Assembly: GCF_023520895.1 (NCBI RefSeq)
Contig: NZ_CP026029.1
Span: forward strand, 5,766,001-5,830,000
From: Paenibacillus sp. PK3_47
GTDB lineage: Bacteria; Bacillota; Bacilli; Paenibacillales; Paenibacillaceae
DNA length: 64,000 nucleotides
Direction: 5' to 3'
Shown: in pieces, positions 49,800 through 56,722 of the stretch
Numbering within the stretch: position 1 is the first letter of the stretch
Layout: the number at the start of each line of letters is the position of its first letter
Made by a program: the position numbers and the translations under genes
The notes under the pieces: model-generated
What the model was told of the DNA's origin: nothing
The model's database searches: none
The model's input: the letters and a program-made list of their open reading frames with translations, nothing else

Positions 49800-52292
49800 A
49801 TGAAACAGCTTCCAATTATGCAGGTGCTACCTGAACTGAGAGCAACACTGAATAACAATACAGCGGCAGTGCTGATTGCCGAGCCGGGAGCGGGGAAGAC
49901 CACAGGTACACCGCCGGCTTTTTTGGATGAACCGTGGATGGAGGGCAAAACGATCCTGATGCTGGAGCCTCGGAGGCTGGCTGCACGTTCAGCGGCCATG
50001 TATATGGCGGCCGGCATGGGAGAGAGTGCAGGACAGACTGTTGGTTACCGGATGCGGATGGACAGCAAGGTGGGCAAAAATACGCGTATCGTCGTGGTCA
50101 CCGAAGGGGTATTAACGCGAATGCTGCAAAGCGACCCTACCCTTGGGGATGTGGGACTGGTTATCTTTGATGAATTTCATGAACGGAGCCTGCATGCCGA
50201 TCTGGGGCTCGCTTTGACGCTGGAAGCCCAGTCGGTGCTGCGGGAGGATTTGCGGATTCTTATCATGTCGGCAACGATTGACGGGGAACGTGTCTCTGCT
50301 CTCCTGGGCGGAGTTCCTGTGGTGCAATGTCCGGGCCGGACCTTCCCGGTAGAGACCATCTATGCCCCTGCAAAATCCGATACACCGCTTGAAAAAGCGG
50401 CCGCAGCCGCTGTAAGGCGCGCACTCTCGGAGCAGGCTGGTGACGTGCTTGTCTTCCTGCCGGGAGAGCGGGAGATCCGGCGAACTGAACGGGAATTGGC
50501 GGGCGGAAGTCTGCCTGCCGGAACGGTGCTGCGCCCGCTGTACGGGCAATTGCCGCAGGCTGAACAGGATGCGGCTGTAGCTGCTGCGGTTCCTGGCGAA
50601 CGCAAGGTGGTACTGGCGACTTCGATTGCCGAGACCAGTCTGACGATTGAAGGCGTGCGTACGGTGATCGATACCGGCCTGAGACGGACGCAGGTATTCT
50701 CGCCGCGTACCGGGATGCCGCAGCTGACGACGGTGCCGGTCTCGAAGGCATCGGCGGATCAGCGGCGCGGGCGGGCCGGACGTACCGCCCCCGGAGTGTG
50801 CTACCGGCTGTGGAGCTCGGAAGAGCACCTGCGGCTTCCGGAAGATAATGTGCCGGAAATTATGGAGACCGACCTGGCGCAGCTGGCCCTGGAGCTGGCG
50901 CTGTGGGGCGTGCGGGACCCTGCCGCACTGCCTTGGCTGGACGCGCCGCCCGCTGCGCCTTATGCGCAGGGCACAGCGCTCCTGCGCCAGCTCGGCGCGC
51001 TGGACGCCGGCGGCGCCATTACGCCGCACGGCCGCAGCATGGCCGTGCTGGGCGCGCACCCGCGGGCCGCGCACATGCTGCTGCGCGCGGCCGCGCTTGG
51101 CGCAGCGCCGCTGGCCTGCCGGCTCGCGGCGCTGCTGGGGGAGCGGGACCTGTTCAAGGGTCCCGCCGGGCAGGGCAGCGACCTCACGCTGCGCGTGGAG
51201 GCGCTGCAGAGGTACGAGCGCTCCGCCGCCGACACGGGCGGAGCGGACCCCGGGCTCCTGCGCGCGGTGCTGCGCGAGAGCCGTAATCTTGAGGCGCAGC
51301 TGCAGGGCGCGCCTCACGGCAAAGCCGGCGAAAGCAGCATAGGCCTGCTGCTGTCGTTCGCCTACCCCGACCGGGTCGGGCAAAAACGCGGCGATGGCGC
51401 GTTTCTGCTGTCCGGAGGCCGGGGGGCGGCGATGGCTGAAGGGCAGCCGCTGGCGCGCTCGCCCTATATTGTTGCTGCCGGCGTGGAGGCGCGCGCCGGC
51501 ACAGACCGGATCATGCTTGCCGCGGAGCTGCCCGAAGAGCAGCTGCTGAAGCATCATGCTGATAACCTCGCGGAGGAGCGCGAGGTGTACTGGGACAAGG
51601 ACAGCGGAAGCGTGAAGGCGCGCCGGATCACCAAATTTGGCGCGCTTGTACTGAAAGAAACCACTCACGAACGCCCTTCTGCTGAAGAGACGGAAGCCAT
51701 TCTGCTGCGTGTGGTTGCCGAGGAAGGACTGCACCTGCTGCCTTGGGATAAAGGAACCGTCCAGCTGCGTGAGCGGATGGGGTTCATGCATGGTCTGCAG
51801 CCGGACTGGCCTGATGTCTCTGACGAAGCGCTGACCGGTACACTTGAAGAGTGGCTGGGACCGTTCATTTCCGGTATGCGCAATTTGCGTGATCTGCAGC
51901 GCCTGCCGTTATCGCGTGCGCTGGAAAACCTGCTGGACTGGAACAGCCGGCAGGTGCTGGACAGGGAGGCGCCTACTCATATCACGGTACCCAGCGGATC
52001 AAAAGTGCCTTTGGATTATAGTAATGCAGGTACTCCGGTACTGGCTGTCCGGCTGCAGGAAATGTTCGGCCAGATTGATACACCGAGAATAGGGCTCGGA
52101 AGGGTTCCAGTCCTGCTGCATTTACTCTCACCGGCAAGGCGGCCGGTGCAGGTGACCTCGGATCTCGGGAGCTTCTGGAGAAGCACTTATTTTGAAGTGC
52201 GAAAGGATCTGAAAGGACGTTATCCCAAGCATTACTGGCCGGATGACCCGCTGCAGGCGGTACCGACGAACCGGACCCGGCCTGCGAAATAA
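49800..52292 (+). CDS. hrpB: ATP-dependent RNA helicase HrpB
   Basis: 830-aa DEAH/RHA helicase. Walker A AEPGAGKTT (about residues 27-35), EPRRLAARSAA motif Ia, DEFHERSLHADLGLAL motif II, motif III SATID, VI QRRGRAGRTAPGVCYRLWS. The winged-helix and HA2 regions follow, then the HrpB C-terminal domain. The HA2 part (about 50.9-51.3 kb) is much more GC-rich (Ala/Arg/Gly codons) than the rest. ATG has AATGGAGAG upstream. The role in Firmicutes is unclear; not essential in E. coli. Confidence 0.94.
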   Translation: MKQLPIMQVLPELRATLNNNTAAVLIAEPGAGKTTGTPPAFLDEPWMEGKTILMLEPRRLAARSAAMYMAAGMGESAGQTVGYRMRMDSKVGKNTRIVVVTEGVLTRMLQSDPTLGDVGLVIFDEFHERSLHADLGLALTLEAQSVLREDLRILIMSATIDGERVSALLGGVPVVQCPGRTFPVETIYAPAKSDTPLEKAAAAAVRRALSEQAGDVLVFLPGEREIRRTERELAGGSLPAGTVLRPLYGQLPQAEQDAAVAAAVPGERKVVLATSIAETSLTIEGVRTVIDTGLRRTQVFSPRTGMPQLTTVPVSKASADQRRGRAGRTAPGVCYRLWSSEEHLRLPEDNVPEIMETDLAQLALELALWGVRDPAALPWLDAPPAAPYAQGTALLRQLGALDAGGAITPHGRSMAVLGAHPRAAHMLLRAAALGAAPLACRLAALLGERDLFKGPAGQGSDLTLRVEALQRYERSAADTGGADPGLLRAVLRESRNLEAQLQGAPHGKAGESSIGLLLSFAYPDRVGQKRGDGAFLLSGGRGAAMAEGQPLARSPYIVAAGVEARAGTDRIMLAAELPEEQLLKHHADNLAEEREVYWDKDSGSVKARRITKFGALVLKETTHERPSAEETEAILLRVVAEEGLHLLPWDKGTVQLRERMGFMHGLQPDWPDVSDEALTGTLEEWLGPFISGMRNLRDLQRLPLSRALENLLDWNSRQVLDREAPTHITVPSGSKVPLDYSNAGTPVLAVRLQEMFGQIDTPRIGLGRVPVLLHLLSPARRPVQVTSDLGSFWRSTYFEVRKDLKGRYPKHYWPDDPLQAVPTNRTRPAK

Positions 52293-52383
52293 ATACAAAT
52301 TAGTGGCTGCTCTATTCAAATTTTGAGATTCAGGAGATGTTCACCCGGCGATCATAAATTCCGTTTAATTGTTACGCGGAACT

Positions 52384-52408
52384 GTTTTGTTCCTTCGTGT
52401 AAGGGTAA
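52384..52408 (+). promoter_or_regulatory. SigB-like promoter of the stress-protein gene
   Basis: GTTTTG (52384-52389), 13-base spacer, GGGTAA (52403-52408): fits the GTTTaa-n13-GGGwAw pattern of general-stress sigma factors. It is 37 bases upstream of the start codon. Confidence 0.6.
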
Positions 52409-52445
52409 TAAAGTAGCGAACGACAATTACGAAGGAGGGCTTCAA

Positions 52446-53081
52446 GTGACTAATAAAATCGTAGGTGTTTTCGATACGGAACAAGAAGCGACCAGAGCAA
52501 TTGAAGGACTGCAGCGGCAAGGAATTACCAATGATGAAATTTCAGTCATTACACGTGACCGTGATGAAATGAAAAGCATTTCTGAAGATACAGGCACGAT
52601 GGCTCCAGAGGGTGTAGCTACCGGGGCAGCAACGGGCGGTGTGGTAGGCGGTGTTACCGGCCTGCTTGCCGGAATCGGGGCGCTGGCAATTCCGGGTATC
52701 GGGCCGATACTGGCAGCAGGGCCTATCGTGGCTACACTTACCGGGGCGGCTATCGGTGCCGGTGCCGGAGGGCTGGTAGGCGGACTGATCGGACTCGGCA
52801 TCCCTGAGGACGAAGCGAAGGATTACGAGGGTTATGTCGACAGCGGCAAAATCCTTGTACTGGTAGATGACAACGGCAGAGGACGCGATATTCATAATGT
52901 CTTCACCGGCAACCAGTCGCTGAACTCTGCACGCTATAACAATCTGTATGCTGACGATACTTTGACTAATCAAGGTGTAGCGAATCGTGATGTAATCCGG
53001 GACGACACCGCAGTCGGCAATACACCAGGCAACAGAGGTACCTTGAATGATCCGGATCTTTACAACCGCGACAGATTCTAA
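52446..53081 (+). CDS. General stress protein 17M (YflT) family protein
   Basis: 211-aa protein. The N-terminal domain KIVGVFDTEQEATRAIEGLQRQGITNDEISVITRDRDEM is the 17M fold. A long Gly/Ala-rich hydrophobic hairpin follows (VGGVTGLLAGIGALAIPGIGPILAAGPIVATLTGAAIGAGAGGLVGGLIGLGIPEDEA), which may insert into membranes. The C-terminus (about 60 residues) is Asn/Asp/Arg rich and likely flexible. GTG start with AAGGAGGG 7 bases upstream. Homologues are induced by general stress in Bacillus. Confidence 0.86.
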   Translation: MTNKIVGVFDTEQEATRAIEGLQRQGITNDEISVITRDRDEMKSISEDTGTMAPEGVATGAATGGVVGGVTGLLAGIGALAIPGIGPILAAGPIVATLTGAAIGAGAGGLVGGLIGLGIPEDEAKDYEGYVDSGKILVLVDDNGRGRDIHNVFTGNQSLNSARYNNLYADDTLTNQGVANRDVIRDDTAVGNTPGNRGTLNDPDLYNRDRF

Positions 53082-53116
53082 TCAGGGTCCTTAAGGCCCG
53101 TTGATATTATAAAAAG

Positions 53117-53161
53117 AAAAACTGCATTTCAGGCGATAATGTCTGGAGTGCAGTTTTTTTG
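53117..53161 (+). terminator. Terminator after stress-protein gene
   Basis: AAACTGCATTTCAG pairs with CTGGAGTGCAGTTT, followed by a run of seven T (to 53161). Confidence 0.88.
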
Positions 53162-53954
53162 TTGTTGGAGCTAGATATACCCTCTATGTCCGATGCCCGA
53201 GCAGCAGGGTAGAATGAATTTAGGAGGAGGGTGAAAGTCATTCTGTTGCATTTTCTGCAGCAGAAGCGTCTTAAATCCGCCGGAAAATGGAATCTGCCGC
53301 AGTTAGTACATTAAAAATCCGCAAATCCGCAGATATCGGCCCAAAATACGGAAATCTATTGCGCAAAATGCAGTCAATCAACTTATACTCGAACTGCTAG
53401 GAACAGATTTTGATCCGACGTATTAGTATTCGCCAGAACAACATAAACCCCATACATGGCTGAAACAGCGAGATTCCATTCCTGGTGAATTGGTGACAAA
53501 TGTGCTCAAGCTGAATTACGGACGAGCTGTAAACTCCGGGGAAAGAGAATAAAATTAGAAAGAGTATAAAATTAAATTTCAACATATGAAAAATTCACAA
53601 TAATATTCTAATTATGAGCCAAGTGAAATAAACAAGTAGGTAAACAAGTAATAAACAAAATAAGATAACCAAAAATAGAGTGAAAGAGAAAAAGAGTAAA
53701 AGAAAAAGAGTAAAAGAAAAAGCAGAAGAAGAGAGGGAGTAGAACAAATCACAACCAGAGCAAAAACAAAACCGAATTAAAAACAGATAAGCAACTCAAG
53801 ATCAACTCATTAGTAGAATAGCAGCAGCTGTACCAAGCAGAACAACGGCGCATAAGAGCGAAATAGCAGTAGAGGAAGGCGAAAGCAGAGAACAATCAGT
53901 TGAGAACTCATGGACATAAGAGCACCGCAAGAAGAGCAGAAGAGCAGAAGGAAC

Positions 53955-54002
53955 AACCCCCAACCCCAACCCCCAACCCCAACCCCCAACCCCAACCCCC
54001 AA
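53955..54002. repeat. C-rich tandem repeat, telomere-like
   Basis: Alternating AACCCCC and AACCCC (13-bp unit), seven C-tracts of four or five bases. The opposite strand is G4-5 with TT spacers, so a G-quadruplex is likely. Confidence 0.85.
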
Positions 54003-54750
54003 TCCAAATCAAACCCTGAAAATTCTCAAACTATAATCGTTGTGCGTTTGAACAGACAATCCTAATGAATGCCCCCGGTGCGTTACATTCACTGCCATTA
54101 AATTTATTCATACTTCCCAATCGGGAATCAAATTCGGATTTACTTCTACCGTGATGAGATCCGAATTCCACCTGATTATGCGCTAATTGCATTTCATACA
54201 ACTAAAAATAGCTTTTATCGTGCCGAGAGGAGTTTAGTTGCAGTCTCTACAGTTAAAAAACCCTAAATCCCGGGAAAGAAGAAAATTCTCTGTTTTTAGT
54301 TGTACAGTTTACAGTTAACTTCCCGAATCCTGCTTTTAAGCTTCATTTAAATGTAAGAAATACAACTAACCCGGAACTACTTCCAGATGGAATGGAACCG
54401 TGTAAGGGCTCTGGTCACTTCAATAATTTGTCCGCGTAGGTTGCACGTGTAGATTGGTGCGTGGGACAGCGGGTGTAGGTATTTTTTCCGCCACAGATAT
54501 CATGAATTGCTAAGGCAGACGAAAACAGGTGACAGTGACAGCATAAGTCTGACAGTCAGGCAAAGCTTCGGGAGAAGGCGGCAACAAAAAGAAACAGCCA
54601 GAAGCTGATAGATTACAATCCAACCCCTATACACCAAATTACAGCATATGAAAAATTCACAATAACAAACGCAAAAAGACATTGCACTCCCGCAAACTCA
54701 GTAAAATCCCATCATATATCACGGACCTATTTACATAGACAATAGAAAAA

Positions 54751-54876
54751 GTGAGCCCCAGAGAAAAAATAAACCCAGAAAAAAATAAACCCAGAAAAAA
54801 ATAAACCCAGAAAAAAATAAACCCAGAAAAAAATAAACCCAGAAATAAAATAGACCCCAGAAAAAGAGGGACCCCA
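54751..54876. repeat. 16-bp tandem repeat
   Basis: Core AAATAAACCCAGAAAA with CCC at 54774, 54790, 54806, 54822 and 54838 (exact 16-base steps) and degenerate copies on both sides (ccc at 54756, 54855, 54872). Confidence 0.85.
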
Positions 54877-55092
54877 GACTTTGGCAAATTCAGGTTGTGA
54901 AAGTTGGAAAATAGTGTTTATATTAAAGATAGATAGTTTACACAAATTATTATATTAATTAAGGTTCAGAAACCTCATACGGGGTTTAGCCTAGTCTTAA
55001 GCTTTGACAATGAAGTCCTTTTTCCGGACAGCTATCTTTCAGCAGAAATCAAACACGAAACGGTGCTGCATACACCACAAGGAGGAGATTCC

Positions 55093-55452
55093 ATGGCATT
55101 TATGATTGCCCAGCGGGCGTATATTAAAATTTATCTGATTACAATGGTAGAGCAGCATAAAGGGTACGGGTATCAGATGCTTGAGGATTTACGGAGGGAT
55201 TTTAAAGCTTACGGCTATTCTCCTCCCCAGAGTGAAGTATACCGGGCGCTCCATGAGCTGGTGCAGCAGGGTATTCTGTACCGCACCAAGCAATTGAAGG
55301 GAAATGATCCGAAGGTCGATTTTCAGGAAATCGTACTTTATCATTTTACGGCCGACGGAGAGGAGAAAGCCAAGCTGTACAAGAAGCAGGTCAAGACCGA
55401 TCTGGACCGCTGTCTCGGAATATTGAATAAAGCTGTAGCGGATAATTACTAA
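55093..55452 (+). CDS. rtp: Replication terminator protein RTP homologue
   Basis: 119-aa winged-helix protein. QRAYIKIYLITMVEQHKGYGYQMLEDLRRDFK, PPQSEVYRALHELVQQGILYR, and the C-terminal dimer helix AKLYKKQVKTDLDRCLGILNKAVADNY follow the B. subtilis RTP along its whole length, as far as I can recall that sequence (about 122 aa there). RTP dimers bind paired Ter sites and block forks from one side. ATG 55093 with AAGGAGGAG 6 bases upstream. A PadR-type regulator is the alternative, but the C-terminal match is specific. It is convergent with yteA, 2 bases apart. Confidence 0.85.
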   Translation: MAFMIAQRAYIKIYLITMVEQHKGYGYQMLEDLRRDFKAYGYSPPQSEVYRALHELVQQGILYRTKQLKGNDPKVDFQEIVLYHFTADGEEKAKLYKKQVKTDLDRCLGILNKAVADNY

Positions 55453-55454
55453 TT

Positions 55455-56018
55455 TTAAGCATCCGGCTCTTCGGCGTCATTCTCCGGAAGTGTGATTGGA
55501 GAGCTGGCAGTGCCATAATCTTCAACGGCATCCCAGGCATCGGCATCATCGAATCTTCCGCTGTTCTCCTGGCGGCCTTCTCCCGCACCTTTCGGAGGGG
55601 TCGTCATCACTTCTTCTTCAACAGGACGATCGCCCGAAGTTCCGCGTTCCGGTGTATGCTCGACAGTATATTTGGTATACGGAATGGCTTCCAGCCGTTC
55701 ATAAGGGATTTCTTCTTTGCTGATTACGCAGATTCCGTAGGTTCCATCCTCCATCCGCTGAAGCGCTTCATCAATCTCTTTAAGCTCTTCATTGAAGGCA
55801 TAGTTAATTCCCAGATCCCGGCTTCTTTCAAAGGTCTCGGTGCCTGTGTCTGCCGGATGATTGTCTGCGGAGGAAAGCTCACCGGTAGAGACCCGGAGTG
55901 AATCTCCAAGAAGGCTGTTTTCTTCCCCGTTGTCAGCGAAATGCTGCTCCAGTTCGTTTCTGCGTTCTTCCAGAGCAGCTTTCAGTGTAGCTAGCTGTGA
56001 ATCGCTTAAGTGGCTCAT
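55455..56018 (-). CDS. yteA: YteA family TraR/DksA-like protein
   Basis: 187-aa protein of the sporulation-linked YteA family. N-terminal coiled-coil (SDSQLATLKAALEERRNELEQHF), GELSSADNHPADTGTETFERSRDLGI motif, and the DksA-like region GTYGICVISKEEIPYERLEAIPYTKY. The zinc ribbon Cys residues are reduced to one, as in other YteA proteins, so no zinc is expected. The tail is acidic, with TTPPKGAGEGR and DAWDAVEDYG. Stop is 2 bases from the rtp stop. Confidence 0.88.
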   Translation of the reverse strand: MSHLSDSQLATLKAALEERRNELEQHFADNGEENSLLGDSLRVSTGELSSADNHPADTGTETFERSRDLGINYAFNEELKEIDEALQRMEDGTYGICVISKEEIPYERLEAIPYTKYTVEHTPERGTSGDRPVEEEVMTTPPKGAGEGRQENSGRFDDADAWDAVEDYGTASSPITLPENDAEEPDA

Positions 56019-56201
56019 GAGATGATCTTCCTTTCTGCGAAAAGTGTAGTAGTGCTGCCGTATTCTTTCCTTACCCTATTCCATGAACAGGCAATCATCG
56101 GGGCCGGATTCAGAACTGCAACTTTAGTGATATTTTCAGGTACCCTGCAGCCTGTTATAATGGTTACTGCCGGAGAACACGCACACATGGAGGTTACTTA
56201 A

Positions 56202-56576
56202 ATGGATGAACATATGAAACGCAGACTGGACAAGCAGAGAAAGCTGTTCAGCCAGCTCGGCATTACTCTTGATGCACTTACGATTCATGAGAAGGAATTC
56301 AGCATGAAGCTTCGCGGTTATGACGCTGAGGAAGTGGATACTTTTCTGGATAGCGTAATTAAGGATTATGAACGTTTTTACGCCACGATTGCCGATCTGA
56401 TGGATAAGTGGCAGGAGCAGCAGCTGGAGCTGCGTGAGTTGAAGGAGACCAAAGCCGCAGCCGTTCCGGTGATCAGAGGCATCGATCCCAAGGAACTGGA
56501 GGATGTAGTGATCAGAATGGAGCTGAATCTGCGCCAGCTGAAGGAGAAGCTCCCCCGCGCAGAAGAATATCTCTAA
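56202..56576 (+). CDS. DivIVA/GpsB-like protein
   Basis: 124-aa coiled-coil protein. The DivIVA signature lies at residues 26-60 (LTIHEKEFSMKLRGYDAEEVDTFLDSVIKDYERF), with KEF-RGY-EVDxFLDxV residues for membrane curvature binding or division-site localisation. The C-terminal half is coiled-coil (QEQQLELRELKETK; MELNLRQLKEKL). Shorter than DivIVA (about 160) and longer than GpsB (about 98), so an additional paralogue rather than either. GGAGGT site 7 bases before the ATG. Confidence 0.82.
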   Translation: MDEHMKRRLDKQRKLFSQLGITLDALTIHEKEFSMKLRGYDAEEVDTFLDSVIKDYERFYATIADLMDKWQEQQLELRELKETKAAAVPVIRGIDPKELEDVVIRMELNLRQLKEKLPRAEEYL

Positions 56577-56722
56577 AATAGCAATAGCAACGTCCCTGGT
56601 CCGGACACCTATTTTATCTATAACACTTGTCTTCATGTCCAGCATGGAGACTTGTGAATTTTGTTACCAGCATTTACAATCAAAGAGAACATATACCGGG
56701 ATGCAAGATGGAGGTTGTACCT

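Larger units (their letters stand above)
53162..55092. other. 1.9-kb noncoding low-complexity region
   Basis: No convincing gene; short frames lack ribosome sites. It contains a polypurine AAAAAGAGTAAAAG tandem (about 53690-53730), a C-rich telomere-like tract (53955-54002), a TACAACTAAAAATAG inverted pair (54197-54211 and 54290-54304), two copies of a TATGAA-AAA-TTCACA near-dyad (53585, 54647) and a 16-bp tandem repeat (54751-54876). It ends 30 bases before the RTP homologue's ribosome site. Confidence 0.75.

Noticed and set aside
50112..51791. 559-aa minus-strand ORF and other long frames in hrpB
   Set aside because: Shadow of the GC-rich hrpB coding strand; composition is Arg/Gln/Pro-rich and no ribosome site is present.
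53802..54007. Gly/Leu/Val-rich minus-strand ORFs over the C-rich tract
   Set aside because: Low-complexity translation of the repeat (GVGVGGWGWG); no start context.
54657..54945. Phe/Leu-rich 'membrane protein' frames over the 16-bp repeat
   Set aside because: Translation of the tandem repeat, no ribosome site.
53100..55092. Bacillus-type Ter sites
   Set aside because: I found no convincing match to the ACTATGTACTAAAT core by eye; the repeated dyad is only loosely similar.
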